The notes under the pieces were generated by a model, which had not been told where the DNA came from, did no database searches, and was given only the letters and a program-made list of their open reading frames with translations. Positions 1-11,350 of a stretch of DNA of 64,000 bases are shown in pieces. The DNA comes from Notamacropus eugenii (lineage: Eukaryota; Chordata; Mammalia; Diprotodontia; Macropodidae): assembly GCF_028372415.1 (NCBI RefSeq), contig NC_092878.1, positions 7,501 to 71,500 of the forward strand, read 5' to 3'. The translations under genes were made by a program, and so were the position numbers. Numbering within the stretch: position 1 is the first letter of the stretch; the number at the start of each line of letters is the position of its first letter.

Positions 1-100
1 CATAATAACGCCTGCTTGGCAGGGTTGTTGCGAGGATCCAGTGAGGTCATGGAAATGTGTAACATGTAAACCTTAAGGTGCTATGTTTGTCAAGGCTAAA
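1..100 (+). repeat. 3' part of a MIR/CORE-type SINE
   Basis: The sequence GTTGTTGCGAGGATC followed by AACCTTAAGGTGCTAT resembles the 3' half of mammalian MIR-type SINEs (GTTGTTGTGAGGATCAAATGAG ... CTTAAAGCGCTATA). The head lies outside the window. Confidence 0.5.
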
Positions 101-640
101 AAGGGTGTTTCTTGTTTAAAGAGGTGAGCAGACTCTAAAGATGCTTGTCCTCTTGCTCCCAAGTGAGGACACCCCCAGCAGGGGGCGGTGTCTGGTCACA
201 ATTTTTACAAGACTGTTGCCACTCTGAGAGATCCATTGGTAAAATGTCCATGATGACTTTTTTTTTCCATTTCCATGTCTGGGAGGAGGCATTTGCACCT
301 TTAAAGAGGCTATTTCTCTTCTCTTGTGTCTTACAGTTGGAGACTCCAAAGACCTTGGTAACATACGGATGGTCCAGGTGGTCCTCAGCCCTAATGGAGA
401 AAAGGAAACTTCCTAAGGGTCATTTTCTGAGAATTCAAGATGGACATCAGGAAAGTGTTCCAAGACAGAGCGCCCCCAGTGACTGATGCTGGAAAAAAAG
501 GGATGTGGAAATTCAGGAATGATTTATTGTAAAGACTAATTGCTGAGAGAAGAAAGTAAGTCTACCCTCATTTATTCACATTCAGATGATATCCAAAGGG
601 AAGAATGCTTCTGCTGAAAAGGGAAGGGAAAAAGCATTTA
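101..640. other. Non-coding stretch, nothing recognised
   Basis: Mixed-composition sequence without a convincing gene. A short open frame at 145-486 (+) shows no domain. The phrase GGTCCAGGTGGTCCTCAGCCCT near 371 recurs in diverged form near 1246 (GGTCCAGGAGGTGCTCAGCCCT), so both may belong to one unidentified old repeat. Confidence 0.4.
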
Positions 641-925
641 CAGAGTAACTACTGTGTACCATGCACTCTCTGTGCTCAGTGCCTGTACAAATGTTATCTC
701 AAGTCACATTCGTAAGAGTCCTACAAGGTTATTAACATTATCTAGATAATAATTATTATGCTAATATAGTCTTTTTTTTATAGTTGAGGAAATGGAGGCA
801 AATAGAGGTAAAATGACTTGCCCAGGATCTCACATTTAGAAAGTGTCTGAGGCCAATTGGAACTCATCTTCCTGCATCCAGGCTCAATGCTCCAGCCACT
901 GTGTGACCTAGTCACCTCTAAAGAA
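640..925 (-). repeat. MIR-related SINE, minus orientation
   Basis: Read on the minus strand the block begins with the tRNA-like head (GAGGTGACTAGGTCACACAG... then TGGAGC..TGGATGCAGGAAGATGAG) and continues into the core and the ACAGTAGTTACTCTGTAAATGC tail. The plus strand shows the usual mirror image: GAGGAAATGGAGGCAAATAGAGGTAAAATGACTTGCCCAGG. About 285 bp, strongly diverged. Confidence 0.6.
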
Positions 926-929
926 AAAA

Positions 930-3640
930 AAAGCAACACATTCAATTAATTGACAAAATCAATATCAAGGGAGATGTTACACTTCTCTTAATGAAAAACC
1001 GAAATCAAAACCAAAGCTTTATTTTGTTGGTGACTGACAAACTGACAAGAAAACAACTTTTATTCCCCAAATCACCATCATTATTATTTCTGTTTAAAAG
1101 GGGAGGCTGGCAGGGGGAGAGTTAAGGTGCGAGAAACAGGACATTAGACTTTACCACATTAACCCTGAAGGTAGGGTCAGTGTTCCTGTTAAAACAGCAC
1201 CCTGAGAAAACCAGTCTCTGCTTTCCATAAAGTCAACTTATGGTTGGTCCAGGAGGTGCTCAGCCCTTACTGAATCCCCAGATTGAGAAAGGCTCCTTCC
1301 AGCCTAGATCTATAGTTCGATGTTTAGAGCCTTCAAGGCCACATGAGCAACACTTCTCCAAAACAGAAATTATGCACCAAAGATAAAGCAACCCCAGCTG
1401 TTACCATGATCTAGGAAACTCAGAATCCAAAAAAAGGGGAAAAAACATGGACACTGACCTTGAGCTCACTCAGCACCCCTCTCCCACCTCCTACACCAGG
1501 AGACCCAAGGACACAACACAGGCTTACATCAGAACCATGCCCGCAGCTTCCCCTTCTGTCTTTCTGGTGCCATGGAAATACTAAGGCCATGCTGTCCAGC
1601 TTGGTTACAGCCCTTCAGGAGCAAAAGGGGCTGTATCCCAGAAGCACCAATGCTGCAATGCTCTGACCTGTAGCCTCAAGGCTGCCAATGTTGGGCCAGA
1701 GAGCTGAGGAACCCAGGGAGTAGGACAAGTCACCAGGGCAGGACACTGTCCATGGGCGGGGGAGGGGTGCTGTGAAGCACATCAGAAAGCCTGAAGGAAG
1801 AACCCAGCACCCAGCTGGGGCCAGTTCTGACCACCCAAAAGTCAATTGGGGGAGAGTCTAGTGAACTGTGAATTGTCCAGGATGGGAAGAAGCTTTGACA
1901 TCCAGCCCCCAAGGAAATTACAATCAAAGGGGGGAAAAGTCAGAAGTAAGAATCAAGAAAAATGGGTGGGGAATGAAGATTGAATGGAATAAAGAAAGTA
2001 CTAGGAAGAAAGAATACCAAAAACCCAGAACATAAAAATATCAATCAGTAGGAAAACCAATAACAACAGAAGAAAATGTGACCTCCAGATCTAGTAAAAG
2101 AGTTCAGGGATCAATGAACAAATACTGCAGACTGAGCTCTTGAGATAGAGAATTCTGGGGAATTTGAGGAGTGCACAGCTCTTGAGTAGTTTAAACGAGC
2201 AAGGAGAATTGTGAGAGCAAAACCGATGTCCTCCAAAGCAAACATAATGACAAGCAGACCAGAAACACTTGAATCTGCCATGGTAAGTCTCCAAAGAAAC
2301 AAGAGAGAACCATTGATGGAGAAAGTGAATCCACAGCAGGGAAGGACAAGCCAGCAGAAGAGAAGCAAAGGTCAAGAACATTAAGGTAAAAGATACAGAT
2401 CTCAAAGACAGGATGGTGGATTTTCCAGAATATAACAGGACAGAAACATAATGTCATAACCAGGGAAATATGGCTATAGAGAGAGCTTCAGAGAATTTCT
2501 CAACCTCAGACATGAAACTTCAAAGAATTCCAAGATCACCTTCAGAACCAAACCCAACTACAAACTCCAGACACAGAGTGGTTCAACTGAACAAATTCAG
2601 AAAGCACACGTTCTGCAGCCATCAGGAGAAAGACCTTCACATGCAGAGGAAAACACCTTTCTGCATGCCAGGGGGAAGCATCCTGCAAGTCTGAGCTTAG
2701 CCACATGGGACAAAAGACCCACATTCAATAAGAAAGAAGGATTTGAAGCATGTTTAGAAAGAAAAGCAGAAATGAGATTCTTTGCTTCTCAAACACCAGA
2801 AATGCCAGAGGAGTGAACAAATCCAACAGGCAAGGACAGGAATGGCAACAGAGGAAGCAGAAAAGAGACTTCTTTCTAAAAGTGCACAGAGACAGTGGTG
2901 ATGGCAGAAATCTGGCAGGGGTAACATTGGTCAAGTGGACAGGGGGCATTCTGGACAGAAAGCTCCTATGGGTAAAAGGAGATGAGGACCTAAAACTGGA
3001 TGAGGCCATGGGGATTGTGGTCCTGAGAAGCCTATTGTCCTGGGAGAAGGGATTTGGAACCTTGAAGGGTGATTAGCACTTAGAAAAGTAGGAGAGCATG
3101 AACACAAGAGATATCCAGACAAATGGTGGGAAAGAGTCAACAAGAGAGGGCATGGACCTGTGGTGGGGGAGAGACTTAGTGGTGTGTCCTCTCTGATATT
3201 TGCAAACACTGATCTGGTCCTGAGGAGAGGCACAATTTGAAAAATAGGTAAAGCACACAAGGCAGGGATCATGGGGTAGTGAATCAGAGAATTAGATTCT
3301 AGCAGAAATTGAAAGAGAAGATGGATAATGAAGAGTGAAAAAATCCTTTTGGGAAGGGGCACAAAAATGAAATTTTAAACTTGTGAACAAGATGTGCTGA
3401 AGGAAGAGAGAGGAAGGTGGAAGCATCTTGGCTAATGAACAGGACAAAAGATGGAGAAGAACCATATACCCCAGTGAAAATAAGACAGAGGAATTCATAA
3501 AGTAAATCCTAAAGGGAAAGAGGTACCAAAAGGGAAGAAAGGATGGGGGAGGTAAAGAGAGCCAGTGGGAACAAGACCAGCTTTAAAAAGATTCAAAGTA
3601 TAGTAACAGAAGGGGCAAACGACTGTGTTTACAGTAGAAA
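930..3640. other. Gene-free purine-rich stretch, probably old transposon debris
   Basis: No exon, RNA gene or promoter recognised. From about 1.9 kb on the plus strand is strongly purine-rich (AGAAAG, GGAAG), as in the sense strand of L1 5' regions, and it runs directly into recognisable L1 ORF2 at 3.65 kb. It may therefore be the decayed 5' part of that L1, but I cannot align it by eye. The open frames here (for example 2750-3076 +, 2931-3362 -) are short and featureless. Confidence 0.35.
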
Positions 3641-3649
3641 AGGGAAAAA

Positions 3650-4410
3650 ATGGTTTCTTTAAAATTTTAGATAAAGATGGAGGAAAATATAAACCTAATT
3701 CTTATAACTTTAATTGTGAATGGATTTAAATAAAAAATGAACGAATGGATGAGAAAACAAAACCCTACAATCGGTTGCTTAAAAGAAGCACATTTAAAAA
3801 CCAAAAATGTACATAGAATAAAAATGAGGGGATGGGGATAGGAAAAGAAAATTGCTTTAATCTCCATTGAGAGTATCCAAAAAAGCAGAAGTTTTCATTG
3901 TGCTGTCAGACAAAGCAACAACAAACATTCCAAAAAAGAAAAGGGGGTAAATAAGGAAAGGGCATTGTGCTGAAAGAAACTGGAGACACTAACCAATATC
4001 AATCAGAAACTTGTATGTTCCAAATGCCTTAGAATCCAAATTCCTAAAGGAAACAGAGACATCATAAATAAAATGAAAAGCTGGTTCTTTGAAAAGATAA
4101 TCAAACTGATAAACCTCTAGCTAATGTGACTAAAAAGAAGAGAGCCAAAAATCAGATCAATAAAATAGCAAAGGAGTAAGAAGGTAAAATCACAGCAAAA
4201 CCAGAAAAATAAATTTTTTAAGTAGAACAAATTAGGTACAGGTAATTATACGCTAACAAAATTGAGAACACAAACAGAGGAACATTTTCAAGGAAATACT
4301 CAAGCTATCAGAAGACCAGTTAGAGATCCTCATTGACCCAATCTCAGAAAAGGAAATAGATGATAAAGGAACTATCAAAAATAAACAATCCAAATCCTCA
4401 AATAAAGAAC
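3650..4410 (+). mobile_element. L1 LINE fragment (ORF2 endonuclease-to-RT linker)
   Basis: Plus-strand translation in broken frames gives typical L1 ORF2 phrases: a CTTTAATTGTGAATGGA motif of the endonuclease domain at about 3708, an LSDKATTNI-like segment at about 3900, and DKPLANVTKKKRAKNQINKIAKE-like linker residues at 4109-4180, followed by LYANKIEN at about 4250. Several stops and frame changes; clearly dead. It is an older subfamily than the L1 at 15.5 kb. Confidence 0.65.
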
Positions 4411-6530
4411 AGACTTTTCTGAGGAGTTGAGGTGGGTTGTGGGAGCATGAGAGCTTGAAAGTTCCTTGGTAGTTTTGTGGCATGGAAGATGGGCAGAGGG
4501 AACCAAGCCAAGCCTACTTTATGAGCAGTGGAGGAAAAGAGAACTGCTTTCCCTTTGGGGAAAAAGATAGGGCTTGGAAATTTGCAGACTTCCATCACTG
4601 AATAACCTGATGATCAGAGTTCAGGAACATGGTCTTCTTTGGGCAGGGTCGATCTCAGCAGGCTCTGATTTTAGGTGGCCATGGTAAGGAAATGATTAGA
4701 TATTTCTCATTCTGGTTGAGGAATCATATTCTATCTTAGCACTGTAGTTCTGATAGTGAGCTTGGACAAATCAGACTATTTTGGAATTCTTCATGACTGC
4801 TAGAAATTTCAGGAAAGAATGAAAAACAGTCCCAGTTTTGAGGGTTGATAAGAATCTGCCCACATTGGGTCAGCTTGGTAAAGAAGTGTTGAGGACACAA
4901 AATTCCCTGCTTTACATCTTTCCTTTTGCATCTGATACTCTCCATTTGCCCAGCTGTTTTCATCTCATAATTCTTTGATGGTGTGAAGTAGGAAACCATT
5001 ATTGAAAATGACCATCTTCCCAATCACTCTTTAGCAAGAGCAGCACTTTTGTTGAACTGATGCACAACTTTGGGTTGCAGCAGTCCATACCCCCTGGCCC
5101 ACATGGGCAAGCACATAGAAGGCTTTCTTATCCAGTAACTGTGTGAAAGTTGCCAGGTCAAGAAAAAGGACATGATTTTATGAGTTTGGGAAGTGATACA
5201 ATCTTAGAATAAGAGAATGTCTGGGCAGAAGGTGACTTTAAAGGCAGTCAGCTCCTGGCTGGGCCTTGTTTGTCACGTCAGCTCCTTACCTGAGTGACTT
5301 TCAAAGACAGTGGCTGTGAAAAATGGGAAGAACTTGGAGAATTGGTCCAACAGACTTAATCACTAATCCTTAAGTAATGGGAGGGTGAAAGCCCTCCCAT
5401 GCACTGGGAAAAGCATGGCCAGCTGTGGGAAGTGATGCTGTCCACCACAGGAGAAGCCCAGGCTTGTTGTTCCAAGTTAACTCACAAAGGTATTATACAA
5501 AATGGCTCCAAACAAAATCACAGAGCACAAATTGATCTGTCATGGGGAAATTCAACAGAAAGTCTTTGAAACTCTCTCCTTATGAACCTAGTCATTTTGG
5601 GGACAGGACTAAAGAGGGCAAAAGACCCACACCCAAACCCAGTTGTTCAGCAAAAGGCAAGAAAAAAGGTCTATCTTTCCCTTCCTAGATCCAGGAAGCC
5701 CTTCATCTTTGTAGAGACCCCCCCATCTCAGAGCTTTATAACTGGATCAGCGGACTAACACATGCCTCCCATAAGACCTCTAGGGCAAGACTGCTGCCCC
5801 ATCGCCTCTCATCAGCCTGTTTGACCAGGCATCATTTGCAGTTCACCAAGGCAGGGAGATAATTAGATGTTTCCATATTTTCATGAAATGGAATAATCCA
5901 CTGTGTGTTGCTTAATGGCCTAAGGAAATGGGAGTAAGGACAAGGCTATAGGAACACTTTTGGGGTTCCTTACCTTTTGATATAAACTTGTGACTATTTT
6001 TTTCCATTGCAGAAAATTTATTTTTTAAATGGGGACCCTATGACTTATTTGTTGAAGCTTCAATGCATTTTTTTCATTTTTAATCTGCAGATAGTAATAT
6101 GTAAGGTCATAACAGGAATCAGAATTCAGAGACAAAGATAAGGAAGGAATGATTTTTCTGATTTGTCTTAGGGAGAAATGACAGAACACTGGTTCTGTTA
6201 AACACATTTACACTGCTATCCTGTGCCTTATATACATATTTTTAAATTTCCATCATTGTTCTTTAATAGCCTATGCTGAAGCTTGTATGGTATATTTTCT
6301 TCAGTGGCAGATATCTATCTGTGGGTCAATTTGTGAAGTAACAAACCATGTTCACACTTCAGAACTATAGCCTGACTTCTTTATCTGATTTATTCACAAT
6401 GGTCTATTTTCTTGCCCCATCAATATCTGGAAACTGCCAAGTCAAGAAAGAGAAAATACACTTCAATGTGTAGAATATTATACAATCTTAGGGCGTTAGA
6501 ATGTTAAAACTGCTTGGAGACTTATACCCA
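4410..6530. other. Gene-free stretch with diverged internal repeats
   Basis: No gene seen. Phrases recur with divergence here and near 11.3-12.3 kb: GGAGGCTTTCTTATCCA (5122 and 11301), TTTTAATCTGCA before a short A/G run (6078 and 12200), CTGATTTTAGGTGG / TCTAATTTTAGGTGG (4665 and 11971), and AACTGCCAAGTCAAG (6432, compare 5153 and 11267). This suggests several members of one unidentified old repeat family or an old local duplication. Confidence 0.4.
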
Positions 6531-6536
6531 CATTTG

Positions 6537-6772
6537 ATGTTCAGTCATCTCCCATTTTTTGTGACCCCATAGGTCATAGCACACCAATACTGTCCTTAGA
6601 TTTTCCTTGGCAAAAATACGATAGTGGTTTTCCATTTCCTTCTCCAATGGATTAAGACAAACAAAGATTAACTTGTCCACGGTCACACAGCTGATAAGTG
6701 TCTGAAGAGTTATTTGAACTCAGTTTTTCCTGACTTCAGACCCATCACTCTATCCAGGCACATAGTAAGTAG
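6537..6772 (-). repeat. Marsupial tRNA-derived SINE, minus orientation
   Basis: Plus-strand text is the mirror of the marsupial SINE: TTCAGTCATCTCCCATTTTT, TGTGACCCCATAGG, CTTGGCAAAAATACG, TTTCCATTTCCTTCTCCAATGG, GTCACACAGCTGATAAGTGTCTGA, then the tRNA-like head CACTCTATCCA. Nearly full length. Confidence 0.8.
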
Positions 6773-6785
6773 TTAATAGATGATT

Positions 6786-6856
6786 TTTCCATTCATTCAA
6801 TCAATCAATAAACATTTATTCAGTATCTCCTACGTGCCAGGCACTGTGATAAGTTC
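6786..6856 (-). repeat. L2 LINE 3' end, minus orientation
   Basis: CATTCATTCAATCAATCAATAAACATTTATT followed by CTACGTGCCAGGCACTGTG is the reverse complement of the conserved L2 3' terminus (CACAGTGCCTGGCACATAGTAG... AATAAAT...GAATG). It abuts the RTE element at about 6865. Confidence 0.65.
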
Positions 6857-6864
6857 TGGGGTTT

Positions 6865-8482
6865 GGTTGGTTTTTGTCCTTTGTGCTCAGAGAGGACCCA
6901 ATAACACCACTATGTTAGGGTCAAGGTACAGTGTGTCCATCCAGCTGTGGCTGATCAGACCAATACGCACTCAGAAGGTTCTACCACATCTTGGCACCAA
7001 TAGTCCATGTGAATATTTGGGTGGCAATATCTCTTTCAATTTGTGCAGCTTGTGTTTCTTGTGAAGTATTGTAGTTCTACTTCATGCATAGAGCACGATG
7101 CCTTCTTTGATGAGGGCATGCCATGCTGGGTGATCCTGTGCCAGGGTTTCCCAAAGCTCTTCAGAGAGACCTTGAGAGTTTGTATGGTTTCTTCTAACCT
7201 CCATGTGAGTGTTTGCCTTGTGTGAGTTCTCCACAAAATGGTCTTTTAGGCAAGCATACATTTGGCAACCAAATAACATGGCCAGTCCATTGGAGTAGCA
7301 CTCTCTTCAGAAGTTTAAATGCTTGGCAATTTCAGAAAGGACCTTAGTGTCTGGTGTCTTATCCTGCCAGGAGATCTTCAACATCTTCCTAAGATAATTC
7401 AGATAGAATCAGTTCCATTTCCTGGTGTTGCACGTATAGACTATCCAGGTTTCACAAGCATACAACAATGAGGTCAGCACAGGAGCTCTATAGACCTTCA
7501 GTTTGGTAGTCAGTCTAATACCTCTTCTCTCCTGTACTTTCCTTTGGAACCTCACTGAGCTAGCTCTGGAAACTCATATGTCAACCTCATTCTCAATGTA
7601 TACATCCCTGGAAAGCTTACTATTAAGGTAAATGACCTTATCCACAGGATTTAAAACTCCTCCATTGGCTGTAACCAATGGTTCCATGTATGGCTGGTGT
7701 GGTGCTGACTGGTTTTCTTAATGTTAATTGTCAGGCTAAAATAAGCACAGGCAGCAGAGAAGGGATCAGTAGTTGGTTGTAATTCAGTTTCAGAAGCTGC
7801 ATTGAGTGTATAATCACCTGCAAGCAAAAACTCACACACCCATTCTCCCTCCACTTTGGCTTGTCTTGGCTTGTAGCCTTTTCAAGCTAAATAATGTGCC
7901 ATTAATGCAACAGCTGACGTTGATGCCATTTTTGGTCTCAAAGGTAACCAACACCATTGCTGAAAACATCATGCTAAAAAGCATGGAAGCAAGCATATAT
8001 CCTTGCTTCACTCCATTGGTGACCGAGAAGGCACAAGAGCATCGTCCATAAATCCAAACCCAGGCAAGCATGCTGTACAATTCTGACAAACTTCTCCAGG
8101 AAACCAAATTTTGACATAGTTTTCCATAAGCCCTCACAACTGACAGTTGGTCAAAGGCCTTGGTCAGATCTACACACGTTGTATACAGACCTGTTCTGCT
8201 CCTGGCATTTCTCCTGGAGTTGTTGGGCAGGAAACACCGTACTGACTGTTCGTTGGCCCTTTCTGAAACCACACTGGCTCTTAGGCAGATGACCACCTTC
8301 CAGACAAAGGATCAGCCTCGTAAGGAGGACTCTCACAAGAATCTTGCCAGCAATGACTGAGAGAGACCCTCCTGTGATTGTGGCAAGAAAATCTCTCTCC
8401 TTTATCTTCTTAGAGATGGACCATGGAAGTGGCCTTGGGCTCCTGGGGGACAGCCTCTTCTTGTCATTTGACCTGGAAGATT
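6865..8482 (-). mobile_element. RTE (BovB-clade) LINE, 5'-truncated
   Basis: Minus-strand frames at 8151-8336 and 7832-8296 encode RTE reverse-transcriptase motifs in order: SQCGFRKGQRTV, QQLQEKCQEQNR, VDLTKAFDQLSV, VTNGVKQGYMLASMLFSMMF. The last is the RT block with the conserved KQG. The 3' end, at low coordinates, carries the GTCCTTTGTGCTCAGAGAGGACC terminus shared with the related short elements at 36.7 and 59.2 kb. Frameshifts separate the pieces and the endonuclease is missing. A second copy lies at 57.1-58.7 kb in the same orientation. Confidence 0.85.
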
Positions 8483-8600
8483 TCCTTTTGGGGATACAAA
8501 ATAGGACAAAAGATAGTCCTCACCCTCATGGAGCTTACAATCTAATGAGGTACAAAACATGCAAACACATACAAAGTAAGTGATGTACAGGATCAATCAG
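8483..8600. repeat. Old mammalian interspersed repeat fragment
   Basis: GGGGATACAAAATAGGACAAAAGATAGTCCTCACCCTCATGGAGCTTACAATCTAATG matches the widespread mammalian phrase 'ggggatacaaagac...tccctgccctcaaggagcttac'. A related copy is at 30135-30215. Family not assigned with certainty (L2-like). Confidence 0.4.
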
Positions 8601-8832
8601 AAATAATTGCAAGGTGGTGCAATGCATAGGGTGGTAGGCCTGGAGTCAGGAAGACCTAAGTTCAAATCTGGCCTTAGACACTTCCTACCTATGTGACTCT
8701 GAGTAAGTCTCAGTTTTCTCTTCTATTTGATGAACTGGAGAAGAAAGTGGCAAACCACTTTAGTACCTTTGCCAAGAAAACCCCAAATGGGGCCATGGAG
8801 AATCAGGTATGACTTAAACAGCTAAACCACCT
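8600..8832 (+). repeat. Marsupial tRNA-derived SINE, plus orientation
   Basis: Full head-to-tail order is visible: GCAAGGTGGTGCAATGCATA, CTGGAGTCAGGAAGACCTAA, GTTCAAATCTGGCC (B box), TAGACACTTCCTACCTATGT, GGAGAAGAAAGTGGCAAACC, CCAAGAAAACCCCAAATGGG and the final GACTTAAACAGCTAAA. Confidence 0.85.
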
Positions 8833-8839
8833 TAGCAAA

Positions 8840-9250
8840 AGAGGAAAAGAATTAGAGGGGTTAAGGAAGGCTTCCTGTAGAAGGTGGGATTTTTACTGGG
8901 ACTTAAAAGAAGCAAAGAATGGCAGTCATTCCAGGCTATTGCAATTGTCCAGATATGAGGGCATAAGAGTCTGTGCCAGGCTGGTGGCAGTAACAGAGGA
9001 GAGAAGGGAGTATGTTCTAGAGATGCTGTCAAAGGTAAACTCCACAAGCTCCTGCAGCAGCTTGGATAGTGCCCTAGTTGGGATCCTGAGGGACTGAGAA
9101 GATGGTTTTGCCCTGGACAGAAAGTAGGAAGGTTTAGGAATGATCACCAGCTCTGTTTGGGATGTGTTGAGCTTAAGATGTCTCCTAGATGCCCATTTTG
9201 AGAGGAATGAAAGGCAGTTGTCAGGCAAGGTTGGAGGTCAGCAGAGAGTC
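8840..9250 (-). mobile_element. L2 LINE reverse-transcriptase fragment
   Basis: The minus-strand frame 8926-9228 reads CLSFLSKWASRRHLKLNTSQ then TELVII and, near its end, LAQTLMPSYLDNCNSL. These correspond to the L2/CR1 RT segment 'W....LKLN..KTE' and 'LVQALVISRLDYCNSLL'. A decayed fragment of the C-terminal RT region. Confidence 0.7.
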
Positions 9251-9299
9251 TGAGGCAGGAAAGGTCAACCTGAGCAGCATCAACATAGAGTAAGTCATT

Positions 9300-9955
9300 A
9301 AATGCATGGGAACTACTGAGATGACCCAACATTGGCACCTCAGAGATTTGTGTCATTTTACTTGTCAAACTCACCTTTCTCAGTATACAAGTGGAAATTC
9401 ATTGCTGGAATATTTGGTTGTAACCTGGACACTGCAGAGCCAAAAAAGAGAGAACACACTTAAAACCCTGGAATGTCCACTGATCCTGGAGTGTCATAAT
9501 GACAGGGCTAAAAAGGGCCTTAGTGGGTCATTCACTCCAAGCTCCACACTCAACAGCTCTCTTTTGTTCTATAGTTTTGCTTGTCAAACTCATTTTTTCC
9601 CTATCTGATGAGATGTCATCATCACTCTGTCTCCTCCCCAAATCTCAGCTGGAAACCAGAAACCCCTGAAAGGGAGACTGGATGTGGAGCCTGGAATGTT
9701 CCCTGATCCTGGAATCCTCAAGCGACCCAGAGGCTTTTGTTCTGTAGGGTTGCTGGTCCTAACCCAGTTCATTTTGTCTTCCTTTGGCATTCACTCTGGT
9801 AGTTTGACTTCCAGACATGGCAGCAAAGGCAGTAATCATTTTTTATAACAATACTTAAGTGTTAACGGGAGGAAATTAATGGTTTGTTTCCATGTTAGGA
9901 ATAATGGGAAATGGCTAAAGTTGGGGTGCTGTTAGCATAAGGCTTGAACTGCCTG
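9300..9955. repeat. Diverged, roughly 180-200-bp repeats of unknown origin
   Basis: The phrases 'CTTTTGTTCTATAG.TTTGCTTGTCAAACTCATTTT' (9560-9597) and 'CTTTTGTTCTGTAGGGTTGCTGGTCCTAACCCAGTTCATTTTGTC' (9734-9779) repeat, with a partial third version at 9356-9381. Preceding phrases 'TGGAATGT..CTGATCCTGGA' also pair (9472, 9695). No coding potential seen. Confidence 0.4.
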
Positions 9956-9959
9956 TAAA

Positions 9960-11350
9960 TAACCAGATTACTGGTTATTTGCACCCCTATGGTGCTGAGG
10001 CCCTTGTGGGATGGATCTCCCATGACTGGATTGAATGTAGCAGCAGATCCTGTGCCCTGATCATTACCACCATCACCTTAGTGATCTGCCATCAAACTGG
10101 TTCTTGTTACTTTATTAAAAGACCCCAGTATTCGTTGGGTCTAGAGCTACCAACCCATATATGTGTGCTGTAAAACTACCCTACTATCGATCAGTGGGCT
10201 CTGCATCTAAATCAGGCCCTTTCTGTCGCTAAAAAGACCGCCTGGTAAAGGAATCGGCTCCATTGAGATTATAGGAATCCCTTAGAAATTTCCTTAGTCA
10301 GAGTTTGATGTCCGAATGCCTATACTACTCTTGAAATGGGTGCATCTGACATGTGACCAGTAGTGAGAATTGTCCTCAATGACGCAAAAGGCTGTTACCG
10401 CATTTCCCCACTCCTTTGGAACAGATGCCGTGGACAGTCCGGCTGCTCAGATAGAGCCCAGGCTATCACATCCGGACTAGGAAGTCCCACAAAGGCAGCT
10501 TGGTATTGCTGGCGCCAGTCACGCTGGGGCCAAGGTCAGATAATAGAGGCACTGTTACCATCATGGATTAGATGACCAAAGCAGCACCCCATGAGGCACT
10601 ATCGCTGCTCCATGGTGTTGGTTATCAGCTGCCAGGGGTTTTGTTGGAGGTGTGTCCATTTAGCCGCAATGTCTCTCCCCTAAGCCAAAGTGCCAAGGGA
10701 CACAGAAGCCAGGGTCTGACAAGTTTCACACAACCTCTAGTTTCTGAGCGAGAGTGACCTGAGCTGCCCAGGACTCTGGACTAGAGTCCCGCCATTGAGG
10801 ATTTGAGCCTGGTCAGGTTGGTCCGCTGCGTGCCGTGTTGTCAATGTTTTGGATTGCGCTGCTGTCTTTAAGGACGAACATTTCCCAGGTTGGAGCTTCG
10901 GGAAGGATTAACTCCTGGGAAGAAAGGTGCTAACAATTCCGCTATCAGTTGCTGTCCCGAGCCTCTGGTGGTCGATAACGCATCCTACAGGTGCAGGAGG
11001 CCACTGATGTCGACAGCACGATGCGTTACAGCCTCAGCAATGAGACGCAAGGGGTCCTTTAGGCCAGGTACTGTGTTGGGTGATGGGAACGCAAGGACAA
11101 GCTTGAAAGAAGCCCAGATTGTCCGAGGTGGAAGGGGCCCGAGGTCGTTTGCTCCCAGCACCATATTTGACAGGACCCTTCTGTGGTCTGCCATAACCAA
11201 GATAACTTTTCTTCTTGTAGTCATTAGCATATGTTTGCCTTGCGGATGCAGCGACAGAGATCAGAAACTGCCAGGTCGGTCATTTGACCTAGCAGTCACA
11301 GGAGGCTTTCTTATCCATTATCTGAAGACTGTCAGGGTAAGACTGGGTTG
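9960..11350. other. CpG-rich, non-genic block, possibly an old viral-type fossil
   Basis: CpG frequency is much higher than in the AT-rich flanks (dozens of CG steps between 10.38 and 11.28 kb), with sharp composition change at both ends. No complete gene is present in any frame. The antisense frames have a weak retroviral-protein flavour, but I recognise no diagnostic motif, no flanking LTR pair and no integrase or RT signature. If it is a viral-type insertion it is broken in many places. Alternatives are a decayed CpG island or a different transposon. Identity left open. Confidence 0.3.

Noticed and set aside
8600-8680. tRNA-like sequence with A and B boxes
   Set aside because: It is the head of a tRNA-derived SINE followed by a SINE tail, not a tRNA gene. 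The same applies at 12.6, 19.2, 33.1, 53.2 and 60.1 kb.
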